Assembly (NCBI GenBank): GCA_023091735.1
Contig: JALKBU010000407.1
Span: forward strand, 1 to 42,491
Reading direction: 5' to 3'
DNA from: Trichomonas tenax
Taxonomy: Eukaryota; Parabasalia; Trichomonadida; Trichomonadidae
DNA length: 42,491 nucleotides
Positions 11,901 to 20,741 of the stretch are shown piece after piece. The notes beneath the pieces were generated by a model. It was not told the origin of the DNA and did not search any database. It was given only the letters and a program-made list of their open reading frames with translations. Position 1 is the stretch's first letter. Every line of letters starts with the position of its first letter. A program made the position numbers and the translations under genes.

Positions 11901-12829
11901 GTTTTATCTAACGGGAATAATGACAGGTACTTAAATATTGCACCAAACAATTCGAGCAATTTTGAAGGATATAATTTAAACGCGATTTCTAATAATTGGA
12001 GTCTAATGTTTAGAGATGAGTAGTTGCTGTCTTTGAGATTGTTTAATTCGTCAACTAACTTGTCGTACGCGAGCAAAACATTTGAATCGAATGTCTTTGA
12101 TATTATATCTTGATTAGATTGTGAACCGTAGAGAATAACTTTGTATATCATTTCTATGCAGTTAACCATGTTTGATTTCGGAATTAAATCGGATGTTGCG
12201 ACTGAAAAAAATGCAGTGAACAAATTTGTTGGATCAATCTTTCCGAAAATGCTTTGCGGTGGTGTATCAATCAAAAATTCGAGTGCTGTTGAGATTATTT
12301 GTGGATTTATTTGTGAGCACAATATTTGTTGCAGAAAAGAAACATAACCGTCATGATTTCCGTAGTCAATTACGAAGTTTGACAATGAAAATATTCCCAA
12401 AAATAGTTCTTTTCCGATTTGGATGATCTTTGATTGTTGCATCGAATATTTACAAGTTGCATTTATCAATTTGATCATTTTGGAAGCTTTCGGTGTAAAT
12501 GTTGTGATTTTAAACGATATCGAAAGTATTCTTAGCGTCTGAACAAGAGTTGGTATCGATTGCGAAGCCATATCTGCATAATCAACGATTTTTGGATACA
12601 TATTTGGTATTATATGAGGTAGAATTGATTCATTCTGACCCCCAACTAAGAAATTTTCGAATAATGAGAGAAAATTCAGATATAATCTAATTTTATCTTG
12701 CAGATTGTTAGATCTTTGGAACTCTCTCAGCGCTTGGGTGACATCTCTAAGCTCCTTGGAGTTGCTCAATTCCTTTTTGAACCGATTCTCTGGTTTCGTT
12801 TCCTCAGCAGTACCCCAAGGATCAAACAT
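5975..12829 (-). CDS. PH-BEACH, WD40 and FYVE-like domain protein (2284 aa)
   Basis: A large scaffold of the BEACH family, which acts in vesicle and autophagy traffic. The first ~600 residues are helical repeats. A concanavalin-like sandwich follows at about 610-730 (FWVKF ... FIGPAIRLF). A PH-BEACH domain begins near 1610 and BEACH near 1785 (GRSFVDLNNYPFFPRL). A WD40 region spans about 1990-2230. A C-terminal zinc module with four CxxC pairs (CATC, CSKC, CNRC, CTLC) lies at about 2235-2273. BEACH is only ~125-170 residues instead of ~280; the central EPFT/loop part is missing. The zinc module lacks the RRHHCR box of true FYVE domains. The order resembles WDFY3/Alfy. The first ATG is at 12829; the codon before it is GTG and not a likely start in a eukaryote. 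Confidence 0.9.
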   Translation of the reverse strand: MFDPWGTAEETKPENRFKKELSNSKELRDVTQALREFQRSNNLQDKIRLYLNFLSLFENFLVGGQNESILPHIIPNMYPKIVDYADMASQSIPTLVQTLRILSISFKITTFTPKASKMIKLINATCKYSMQQSKIIQIGKELFLGIFSLSNFVIDYGNHDGYVSFLQQILCSQINPQIISTALEFLIDTPPQSIFGKIDPTNLFTAFFSVATSDLIPKSNMVNCIEMIYKVILYGSQSNQDIISKTFDSNVLLAYDKLVDELNNLKDSNYSSLNIRLQLLEIAFKLYPSKLLELFGAIFKYLSLFPLDKTEVYQSIMGKIVPLINSNAISYTDLLETEFLNAFAKYIPTKNLADLLTTNQSFSVIIISVFSLSRACIYHSDVFKSILETAKFVNFTEILFPIANSLLYAAPCTHVIIQLLNEAFDTKNVSLFTILQSAMVKIQNISTSFIEAGGLNWLEKSLKAELISIDLYAATLGSLVIFRRYDEVDDFICSLEQNHPLFSLPQDQLETIVFGMNQANHRPIRVYSLLLRIPKIKYLDPYNAWILGNCYLGRYLKEGKNIFEFPYIKQVANRFLHTTYIPYLLEKPFDLLPYASAEFDHFPLFQFYQGQDTLKITRSFKCISFWVKFYDEFNRKTEFFSTNNLTISALTNQLIIESEGKSKQIEINTSKWCFIYISTEDYLFSSALNVHIQGNLVFTNQKPQKGDFAFASFGSTASNLMFIGPAIRLFKNMPEKIPELMKNGPDFIDSIEAFKVETVFTPYFFTAPYSTIPNSSMSKKCTIPPTCVAVPYFGFPMHFISMRKSSNLVNTLYTAETQFQFDSLFETLLNINDLIMFNSSKLWKKILMPLKKIKKFATKELFLKALSSVAEHHHRDRLLSSILFDHDMWLLVDNEILVPVIFEYFSNTDWHMIENFELFLATVILANPKSQIIIDTILANSKVLPHMLKFIVTMFKISYVLNAEKITWELLLARDESPLQFTILECLSKFASPETFTEITSHLSFKKILSLMIVNGDELSLKLLQFAVKLETIHRNFVDVSDIFVHRIAMMSNRYETWEAVLNLASGSPELVIDHPIDVRFLPLLMCLVWANSLCTVHTKAYDSNASKLAKFDNIYNFFIAILQNKITSVIESPLCVTILTSWFPLVISYPYLLRSMIEKSDDLPHDLVQISELSEALDPTWSGKDSIVKNLKLPPCPPFLPPAIFTVEMMTYVLRNSGFDFTTQGEVNHEAVSKWLVTAPLSKLFIDAIFTASNPNMMTAISQAIFFAFPFYARSRAIYTVPVLFDIMFSRFSVFYTPQFPFQILLKYIQYFVNQKIFLSALPKFVEQFLDALEHVGAQSSRDIHRSASILNAILLDILIYSPSSMYAQFTESLTIHIKLISQIVAAKSMQKTWEYAFSLLASVDPPTFGILLDGFLEYAKPDNKDKQIIQMLRLKTFELNRTLYDAVLADWIATAKHFADDCSSTSAEIASIRGTFMNDFLSLSRRQNKFKYESDCRQYLTAHLFSKELMRLDTTFKLSEDYMHWRQFIIDIRVNNAYASNFDPKSYHLCPRAFPYAPPRLVSPSPFEVINLEVPYRDFKSPIIDLFMENNKELYKKTYSEDVSLREIFVKVQRPRYGDIIGILSCKLVRYGMTIKSVMFVFHSAIMFLTYAKLSSREEIQLISRLDDKELHVFLESVFLGHWGQTSLFGSHILIIVPMEQMIYARQHTNKEIEMWTLQNGNFIIHMNYSNIGKVLPMLERYSEKAFKQLSGYQFLFKTVSSKRAYVQWNSSFLSTDQFLLVINGLAGRSFVDLNNYPFFPRLTKQTGGRRRMSIVDSNAAPTQQSTIESLHRLLPFSYLHKNKEDPQIELNYEIPATLFYVPELYEDLNRLGNKVEIGDSAPAAYCQTLRDAIEEEKSNQAIMTWITKLFNLTPSRRNSYSDFVEDTERVSQNHSNIADLELFHVCQEINIKPKSYQTLLFERNTIRKIRYLSARLEAAKPNFVKIDKRSLVLQCLNKQTGEIFCSSVDPFLVFACGLSLSVNGMFLVVDFEFGLSRTYRILYTEGTPSSVQMITEFSWGGRPSSCISGVDWIVATATENHVFIWEIFSASIHCDMTFNERIEGIGIDEENGGIYVATEHQCFYYSINGVLMCKVPFEENVTVLCPLQLHPADRDRTCIVGCQSGHVYLLSPRADEMRIDTKKLPSEHKAPVDRIVSHPSLCEFVSIDKNKVAFVWNAVNLGGPAQESSIFYHCATCEGQASQRCSKCNRFYCNRCMCENAKQVCTLCASLNKSFLYNDTN

Positions 12830-14639
12830 CACCCAAAAAATGCTTTACATTTTTTTCATTGTCTGTGTTTTATGAATGTATCAACAAATATTGTTATTAT
12901 CGCTAAAAATAGTTTTTTCATAATTTCTGTTCGTTCTTATGATGTTTTAGGAATATCCCATTTAAATACACTCTTTCATGGGATTGTATTTGTAAGTATT
13001 CGAAGACATTTAACAAATATATTTTTATATTCAATATTTTATTATTAATTTGAAAACATAAACACAGCATGGTATCATTACACTGGATGTGCTTTATATA
13101 ATTCCGTGTGATTTAATGATACATAAGAAAATATTTTTTCATCATCATATTTTTTATCATTATAGTGATTTCTTCCTGTTTTTATTAGCCCTAGATATTT
13201 AATAATCGAAATCATACATCTGATCTTTGATTCCGTCAATTGGTATATTCTTCTTTTCGACTTCCATATTTTTGACATATGTCAGATATTAAGCACGAAA
13301 TCTGACATTTGTAAAAGTTGATATCATAAGTGAGGTTTGCTGCTTATTAGGATTAAGAAAGACGATATATACCGCTGTTGTAATGCATCTCGAAGCTAAA
13401 CGAAGTAATTAAACGCTATATCTATCTTCTGAATAAAGATACGCGATTTCCTGGAATGACATTGGTTGGATCTCTACAAATGTCAATCTCCTTCAACAAT
13501 TGCTCAGCTGGTTTCTCTGCTGAAAACATTTTTGGGTGGAAAATTATGAACAGGAAGCTTTTTGCTAAAATCATTATGATTTTAAATTTAAACTAAATAA
13601 TGTGTTGTTTCTGTTTGTGTGCGAGTTATTTATGAACTTAATTTTGATTTTTCAATATGTTTTAAGAAAACTGCATTGATCACATCAGATCAAAAGGTAA
13701 ATCAACATCTGTAAATCATCGGCTATACTATATATGAGTCTATGGCGGAAATGTTTATCCTCTCTTCATTTATTGATATCATTCAACAAAGTTTTCCTGA
13801 TATGTGGAAAGTATTTCAACGTGAAGAGCATTGATATAGAGATATTTTTTTTCATTTTTGAATCTAAATATAGAATACATACATGGTATTACGTCATTAT
13901 GATTACGAAGGATAATATTCATTTTGGTGAAAGATATCGTAATGATAGGTGTGTTTGAGTGTTTAACTATTACAATTGTTAGCTAAATAGTATGGGTAAG
14001 GATTTAGCATCATTAAATCTTCTCCAGCATCTTTAATAAATTACTGAAAATAGATTATCACGTTTGGGAGAGGCTTTTTTGTTTGATGTTGTACTTTCTA
14101 TACTATGTTCAGGTGTGCCTTCAACTATAACGTCTATGCGAAATAGATAAAAAAAAAGAATGAATTCGTGCATAAATATTGAAATTATAAAATGATTTGC
14201 ATACAAAATTATGACAGATGAGCCACTATATCTATTTATCTAATTTAAATCCTTGTAACTCAAACACAAACGATAATATAATGATTATTTAGCAATTCGA
14301 AAAAAATGCAATAGAAAGATTTTTTAAAAATAGAAATTCTTTCATAACATTGATCTGCAAGATGGGTAACAGACAGTTTTATGGTCTAAATCGAAAAATA
14401 TGTATTTTGTATCATTTGCAAAACAGAACTCTCATTCCTCTTCTATTCTGATAGCCAGCGGATACAGAAGCCATCTCGCACTCTAATAACCTGAATATCT
14501 CAAAAATGAAGGAGTTGATGGTTTTACACTCTATGACACTTTACATGTCAAATAGTTTGATTTTCCCGATCACAAATTTTGATATATTCATGATCCATAG
14601 ATACCAGAAAGAATAGAAAATCGATGAGACACTTTTCAA
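12830..14639. other. Gene-poor region with faint coding remnants
   Basis: No intact gene. On the minus strand about 13436-13545 reads as a clean peptide (MFSAEKPAEQLLKEIDICRD and on to a TAG), which looks like a coding remnant of unknown origin. On the plus strand about 13736-13835 reads MAEMFILSSFIDIIQQSFPD and on to a stop, again coding-like. The TGACACTTTACATGTCA element lies at 14534-14550. The rest is AT-rich spacer. Confidence 0.4.
14534..14550 (-). promoter_or_regulatory. Second copy of the TGACATGTAAAGTGTCA element
   Basis: An exact reverse-complement copy of the 17-base element at 3138-3154. It lies about 90 bases upstream of the broken surface-protein-like gene. Confidence 0.4.
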
Positions 14640-15658
14640 TTGGTATCCATTGATAACGATGATATATTTTTGCTAACGCAGTTTTTTTATAATTCATTTG
14701 TTGAAGGTTCTTCTATTTCTTCTTGTGGTTCATGTACAGCTGTGTTTTTATCTGGAGAAAGCTGTTCAATTAAAAATGTGAATACTTCCAGAAACAATGG
14801 CAAAATGTTCTCTAGTCTTTATTTAAATTTCACAAATTCAGTAATGAATCATTGTCAATTCTTACTTTCAAAATCCGAACAATACATAATCGCTTTAGAT
14901 CCTAAAAACGTCAAAAATCAAACATATAAATTTAATGCATTCATTAACTTAACATCTAAAAAATAATTTCAATTGGCCAAAAATCAGGAACAATGACATT
15001 CTATAAATGTTATTTTGAGAAAACAGATTACCCTAAATTTTCAACATTTGCACCACACAATTTTTCTAATTTTTTTTCATTTTTGGGCTAAAAATAGAAT
15101 TTTATGAAAATGCAAATAAATGTTTTAATAGATACATTACAGCTCTATATTATTGGCTGATTTAAAATCGAAAATTTCTTATCTAAACCCAAAAAAATTA
15201 ACATTTTTTGTTTTCAGAGGTGTGCAAAGGTCGAAAATCAAGGGTAAATATGAGTTGACAGGAATTAAACATCTATATTATATATGGTGGAAGACATTCT
15301 CTATATCTATAATGACAAAGAACCTATGATATATTCAACTATTTGTAAATATCTTGATTCAGCCATTGAGACTTTGGATATGAAACAAAGCGACAGAATG
15401 TAGCATTCCAATTATATAGATCAAAGCATATGTTTGAATGTTGAGTTTGAACAAGAGCGATTTTTTACAATTCATTGATAAATCAATATAGATACGTATC
15501 TCTCAACCCGCAATTATATCATTAGTCAATGCTACTTTGATGGCAGACAAAATCTCCCTGCAAATGCAATTATTACCGATACTTTAGATCTCGATATAAA
15601 TGTTGATGCAAATATGAACTACCGAAAAATTGCTCATGTATGCCAAATGTGTACTTAG
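14640..15658 (+). pseudogene. Decayed surface-protein-like gene (beta-helix type, tentative)
   Basis: An open stretch of 108 codons (14640-14966) lacks an ATG start. It is rich in Ser/Asn/Cys with spaced short strands (SCTAVFLSGESCSIKNV, NSVMNHCQFLL), like right-handed beta-helix surface proteins. Coding sense then moves to another frame (GQKSGTMTFYKCYFEKTD from about 14969), implying a frameshift. From 15284 that frame reads on for ~125 codons, broken by stops at 15401, 15476 and 15479. It includes ISQCYFDGRQNLPANAIITD. Cys-Tyr-Phe-Asp motifs occur in both parts, which suggests one ancestral gene. The family name is a guess. Confidence 0.5.
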
Positions 15659-16045
15659 AAATGCATAAAACGTTCACGGAAGAAACTTATAATGTCTATT
15701 TTAATCAATAAACATAAATAAAAAAATATTTATTGAAATCTTAACGTACAGTAAAATCAAATTTTTCCTCAAAAAATATGATCATCACTATTAAAGATCA
15801 TTAAACGCATTCATATATTTTCGTGTTTATACATATGTTAACCATAGAATAACAATGATAATTTTAACCAAAATTTGCCATTAAAATTCAAACAAAATTT
15901 TCTGTCCTGTGGTGAAAAAAAATTCAAAGAATTTTAGAGATATTAAATATATCATATGAGTATTATTTTTATTAAGAATGTTCTGAACAAATATGATTTC
16001 AATGATTGCATTGAAAATGAACATCAAAAACATAAATTATAAGCA
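15659..16045. other. AT-rich spacer upstream of beta-tubulin
   Basis: No frame and no clear initiator of the TCA(C/T)(A/T) form. The last 50 bases before the ATG contain only TCAAA-type sequences. Confidence 0.5.
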
Positions 16046-17374
16046 ATGGTTCGTGAAATTGTGCACATCCAAGCTGGACAGTGTGGCAACCAGATCGGAT
16101 CCAAGTTCTGGGAGGTAATATCGAATGAACATGGAATAGATCCGAATGGATCTTATCATGGAAATTCTGATCTCCAACTTGAACGGATCAATGTTTTCTT
16201 CAATGAAGGAATGGGAGGAAGATACATTCCAAGGTCAGTCTTAGTAGACTTGGAGCCAGGCACAATGGACAGCATCCGTGGTGGCTCTTACGGACAACTC
16301 TTCAATCCCAGCAACTTCATTTTCGGTCAATCAGGAGCAGCAAACAATTGGGCGAAAGGATATTATACAGAAGGGCAAGAAATTTGCGAACAGATTCTTG
16401 ACATAGTGAGAAAAGAAGCTGAATCGTGTGAATGCGTTCAAGGGTTCCAATTGATACATTCTCTTGGTGGTGGAACAGGATCTGGATTGGGAACACTTCT
16501 CTTGAATAAACTCAGAGAAGAATATCCAGACAGAATTTTGTCAACGTACTCTGTTATTCCAAGTCCAAAAGTCTCTGATACTGTTGTAGAGCCATACAAC
16601 TGTGTTCTCTCTTCGCATCAACTCGTTGAATCTTCAGATGAAGTTTTCTGCATCGACAATGAAGCGCTTTATGACATTTGCTTCAGGACACTGAAATTAA
16701 CAATGCCAACCTACGGAGATCTGAATCATTTGATCTCAATGGTGATGTCGGGAACATCTTGTTCGTTGAGATTCCCAGGACAGCTCAACTCAGATCTCAG
16801 GAAACTCGCTGTAAATTTGGTTCCTTTCCCGAGACTCCATTTCTTCTGCGTGAGTTATGCTCCATTAAATTCACGAGGTTCTGCGGCTTTCTCATCAAAC
16901 TCTGTTGCATCATTAACTTCTCAGTTGTTTGACAGCAAAATAATGATGGCTGCCTGCGATCCAAGGAGAGGCGTTTATTTGTCAGCATCAGCACACTTCA
17001 GAGGAAGAATGTCGTCGATGGAAGTCGAAACTCAAATGCTCAACATCAGATCAAGAAACAGTTCATATTTCGTTGAATGGATTCCTTCAAACATCAAAAC
17101 AGCAATTTGTGACATTCCTCCAATCGGTCTCTCAAAAGCTGCAACATTCATTGGAAACACAACAGCTTTCAGAGAACTCTTCGTAAGAGTTGACAAACAG
17201 TTCCAGAGAATGTACAGCCGAAGGGCTTTCGTTCATTGGTACGTCAACGAAGGATTGGAAACTGTCGAATTTGACGAAGCTAGTTCGAATTTGACAGATC
17301 TCATTCAAGAATACGAAATGTACGAAACAATGGGCGTTGACGAGAAAGATGAAAATGAAGAAGATGTCGAATGA
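16046..17374 (+). CDS. Divergent beta-tubulin
   Basis: A beta-tubulin of 442 residues, the GTP-binding subunit of microtubules (flagella, axostyle, spindle). It carries GQCGNQIG (11-18), the GTP-binding [12 protein letters not shown] (141-152, Met to Leu relative to the usual motif), [10 protein letters not shown] (176-185) and [15 protein letters not shown]. It ends in an acidic tail. An extra Val gives MVREI in place of the conserved MREI start. The benzimidazole-site residues are Tyr at the 167 equivalent, Glu at 198 and Phe at 200; the Cys239 position is Ser. Many core surface residues differ from standard beta-tubulins (for example [21 protein letters not shown]), so this is probably a specialised paralogue. 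AATAAA follows at 17409. Confidence 0.95.
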   Translation: MVREIVHIQAGQCGNQIGSKFWEVISNEHGIDPNGSYHGNSDLQLERINVFFNEGMGGRYIPRSVLVDLEPGTMDSIRGGSYGQLFNPSNFIFGQSGAANNWAKGYYTEGQEICEQILDIVRKEAESCECVQGFQLIHSLGGGTGSGLGTLLLNKLREEYPDRILSTYSVIPSPKVSDTVVEPYNCVLSSHQLVESSDEVFCIDNEALYDICFRTLKLTMPTYGDLNHLISMVMSGTSCSLRFPGQLNSDLRKLAVNLVPFPRLHFFCVSYAPLNSRGSAAFSSNSVASLTSQLFDSKIMMAACDPRRGVYLSASAHFRGRMSSMEVETQMLNIRSRNSSYFVEWIPSNIKTAICDIPPIGLSKAATFIGNTTAFRELFVRVDKQFQRMYSRRAFVHWYVNEGLETVEFDEASSNLTDLIQEYEMYETMGVDEKDENEEDVE

Positions 17375-17642
17375 AAATTTTTTTTAATTATTAATGATTT
17401 ATCGCAACAATAAAAGCATTTAATTATTGATTGCAAATCAAACTTTATTTCATATCTCTTATAAAACACACAGCATAGCAATATGTGCTACCTGTTTATA
17501 TTATAAGAATATATTGTTTTAATATGAAATATGAAGATATTCTGACTTTCATAAATGATGTGTCAACGGATGTTAAAAATTAAACTAATATATGTATGAG
17601 ATATGAATCTCAATAAAGCCTTTATAAATATTAAAAGAGCTT

Positions 17643-18062
17643 ATGTATATGATAGCGTATAAAGGAAGAGTTGAATATGATCCTTTGATTGACATTTTTA
17701 ATGTTTTTGGCAGCCATATTTTATTGGTGTAAGTTTCTTTAAATATCTTTACTCGAAGTTCATGGAGTGATTTCTACAGTGAAATTGTAGTCACTACTGA
17801 AATCAATACACATTCAAAGAAAACTGTTTGTCAGCCGTCCCAAATTTTTCTGTGCAAAAAGAATTTTGCTATACAAGTTGTTTTTGAAAATGTCTGTCTG
17901 TCAGAAAAATATGCAAACTATTTTTATAAGGTTATCGATGTAATTCAAAAAGGAAAAAATGAAGCTATGGGACTCGAACTCAAGGCTTGGAGTAAACCTT
18001 TTGTAATTTCAAAAAAATGCAATTCAACGTCTTTTCACAAAACTTTATTTTCAAGAATTTAG
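17643..18062 (+). pseudogene. Stop-interrupted ORF of unknown family
   Basis: One frame runs 139 codons from an ATG at 17643 to TAG at 18060, broken only by an in-frame TAA at 17730. The residue mix looks like a folded domain (WSDFYSEIVVTTEIN, CQPSQIFLCKKNFAIQVVFE, LELKAWSKPFVISKKC). The Cys/Phe/Lys strand pattern faintly recalls NDT80/PhoG-like DNA-binding domains, but I do not recognise it with confidence. The second part has no early ATG. It is most likely the remnant of a longer gene. Confidence 0.4.
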
Positions 18063-18348
18063 CGAGGAAATTTCGTTGAATCTTAATAAAAAGCATTCAT
18101 TAATATGTAGAAGCTAATTTAGAGTGTATCCTTCGATTTAATTTCCTTCTATTCTATTTATTTTTCGATGCCATATTTCATTTTCAGGAAATTTTCAATC
18201 TTTTTTATAAATTTTTTCCATACGTTTATTCATTCTTTTGCGATGCAGCAATAGTCTTCTGAGCTAAAAATCACTGGGTTGACATCTCACATGCGCCCTG
18301 AAGATTTTTTGTCGTATCAAGACTTTTCATACTCACTTATCCAACATA

Positions 18349-19176
18349 ATGCGCATTTCAGGAAGCTTCGAAAGTAAGTATTTCTTGGATGTTTTAGGTG
18401 TTCCTTGCACGCTTGTTGATAATCAAGATCGAATTGTTTTCACGAACAATGAGTGGATGGCACTATTTGCCGGCACGCAGACAAATTTTGTCGGCAAGAA
18501 ATACCAGTTGTTTACTGGGAATGATCCAGATATAACAATATATCCAGCATGCGATGACAAGAAATTAATCACAATCAATTGATCTACAAAAATTATGAAA
18601 CTAAGAAAGAGAATCAACTTTGTAGGCGATGAATACAAAGAACTTAATTCATCTGCAATGCCTTTCAATGTTCTTTCTAATGAAGAACTAGAAAAAGAAG
18701 TGATATATGCGACAATATAAATAATAACATCAAATCTCCAGAACGAGGATATCGATCTCGTGAGAAGTTTCACTGATCACTTGTTAAGGAGGATTGCTGA
18801 TGAACTTGAAGATATAGATGACTGCAATCTGTTCATGTGGTCTCATTCTGATATTATCATTGCATTCAGATTCAAAGATACAACTCTTATTAGATCCGCT
18901 CTTCAAGCAATAAACATTACAGCTGTCTGCATTCAATTGCTGATCGAGACAGAAGAAATGTATGGATTGTACTGCATGAGCTCTATCATGAAAGGCTGCG
19001 TTGGAGGTAATTTCGATGGCGCAAAGCCGAGATCTTGGAGAATATCAAATTCTATAACACTCAGCTCAAATGTCGCTGAATTGATCGCAAACTATATTGC
19101 TGATGTAACATATGTTTTAGGCAATGATATTGGAATCATAATATTAGAGACTGAAGATGAATTCTATGATGAATAA
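18349..19176 (+). pseudogene. PAS plus class III nucleotide cyclase-like remnant
   Basis: A single frame of 276 codons is interrupted by TGA (18580) and TAA (18718), with no frameshift. Residues ~14-55 look like a PAS core (VPCTLVDNQDRIVFTNNEW, LFAG). After the first stop LRKRINFVGDEYKEL matches the cyclase block usually read as KIKTIGDxYM. After the second stop, YGLYCMSSIMKGCVGGNFDGA followed by SNSITLSSNVAELI fits the GIxxGPVxAGVxG and GDxVNxAARM blocks. The metal and base-binding residues look lost. Trichomonads carry many membrane PAS-cyclase genes; this is a dead copy lacking the N-terminal membrane part. Confidence 0.6.
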
Positions 19177-19351
19177 TATTATATATATACTAGTAAATTG
19201 TTTGTATTAATATGTGTTTAATTGATTAGTTATTTCCCTACATAACAATCAAAGAACTTTTTTATCTAAGAATTAAAAAAAATCAATGATATGTGTGTGA
19301 TTTGAGTTAATTGACTATTATATTAATCGATGAAGATTAATAACATCAAAT

Positions 19352-19468
19352 CTTGGTCGAAATTTCCAGAACTGACGAAATTGATAAACTTCGTTTCAAT
19401 ACTGATGCTCCAAAGATAGAAATTCTATTTCGGATCTTTCGACTGCTTCAAATAATGCAGAAATTTTA
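19352..19468 (+). pseudogene. Short coding-like remnant
   Basis: Just after the cyclase remnant, one frame reads TDEIDKLRFNTDAPKIEILF and on to a TAA near 19468. Its composition is protein-like but it is too short to assign. It may belong to the same decayed locus. Confidence 0.2.
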
Positions 19469-19483
19469 AGGGACCAATGTAAC
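19466..19483 (+). repeat. 18-bp inverted repeat, left arm
   Basis: TTAAGGGACCAATGTAAC here is the exact reverse complement of 19672-19689. The arms are 188 bases apart. The right arm lies in the membrane-anchor remnant. There is no outer extension of the match. Confidence 0.7.
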
Positions 19484-19658
19484 CGTTTCCAAATACTCAA
19501 AATATTCTATGAGGTATTGATTTTTGTCACAATTTTTAAAAAAATAAATGTTCAAAATTCTCGAAAAATATTTTTTGACCAATCATATTTGCTTAAATTA
19601 TCATAAAACATATGAAAGATAGTCGCTCTATTTTAAATTCGAGAAAATAAAGCAGGGG

Positions 19659-19955
19659 GTGACCCCCAACAGTTACATTGGTCCCTTAATTCCTTCGATT
19701 ATTGGAAGACTTCCTAATAAATTTTGTGGGGGTTACACAGCAAAACAACTCAATCGCGAGTTCGAGCAGCCCGGTTCTTATGGTACTCCTGTTCTAGAAG
19801 AAGAAAGCGATGAACCAAAACCAGAACAAGAAGAAAGTTCTAAACTTGGTGTTATTGTCGTTGTTGCAATTGTTGTTGTTGTTGTTCTTGTTTGGTTCTT
19901 CGTCTTAAAGAACAATAAATCAAGTGAAAAATCAGACAGCTCCGATTCTACATAA
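19659..19955 (+). pseudogene. C-terminal membrane anchor of a surface protein (5' truncated)
   Basis: An open frame of 98 codons without ATG; TAA lies four codons upstream. It has a Gly/Pro-containing ectodomain end (LPNKFCGGYTAKQLN), then an acidic Glu/Pro linker. A ~23-residue hydrophobic helix (GVIVVVAIVVVVVLVWFFVL) and a short Lys/Ser-rich cytoplasmic tail follow. This is the usual end of trichomonad single-pass surface proteins. The missing front is not found nearby in frame. Confidence 0.5.
19672..19689 (-). repeat. 18-bp inverted repeat, right arm
   Basis: GTTACATTGGTCCCTTAA, the partner of 19466-19483. A small GGGGGT-G-ACCCCC palindrome lies just before it, near 19655-19667. Confidence 0.7.
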
Positions 19956-20741
19956 AATAAAAAATAAAATTTTATCAATTTTTATCAAATGTGATTAATT
20001 CAATGTAATTTTAATAATTTAAAACATACAGCTATAATATATTATAAATTCACTGTGATCATTAAGTAATATCAAAGTTTTTGTGAAATTATATTCACTT
20101 TTCAAAAAAAAACATTGTATTTATTTGATATTAATATGGCAAAATGGAGCTTTTTATGATTTCAAGGTTATGTTCAAGTGTTAAATAGGAAATATAGCAA
20201 TAAAATGCAATATGGTTTTCAAAATCATTAATTTAAGAGGCAAAGTCAGTAATAAATAATGAAACAGAAGAAGGCTATCAAGAATTGAGAGAATGAAACA
20301 TAAAATAGTTTTGTAAACTGAAAAAAAAAATTATAATAATTTTTTGGACGACTCTTTACAGACACAATATTTTCCTTCATTTTCTTCTTTACTTTTCATG
20401 TTAATGTCCACAGGCAGCTTTTTGGCCACGGAAAAGAAGAAAATTGTTTTTTGGGCTTTTTGTTATTTTGAGAATATCGATGTTCTAGAATTGAAGCTTA
20501 TATCTGTGTGATCCTATTTCACAAGAGACAAAGCTTTAAATCAACAATTTTATTTGTTCTACATATAATCGCAAATCAAGGAAAAAGGAAATGTAAACAG
20601 AGGCTACTTGACGAGATTTATCATAACCGTAAACAAGATTTGGCATTGAGAATGGAAATTCTAAAATTTGATTTACTATCTAAAAAACCAAAATAAACTT
20701 TAATCCATTAATAGTTCCATTTAAATAAGTATCAAAAATAT
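19956..20741. other. AT-rich spacer, nothing recognised
   Basis: A frame at 20508-20696 has no ATG start and a random composition, so I do not call it. No repeats or structured elements stand out. Confidence 0.5.

Noticed and set aside
17955..17995. tRNA-like TTGAGTTCGAGTCCC on the minus strand
   Set aside because: The T-loop consensus is present but the T stem does not pair and no D arm or anticodon arm is found upstream. It also lies within the interrupted ORF at 17643-18062.
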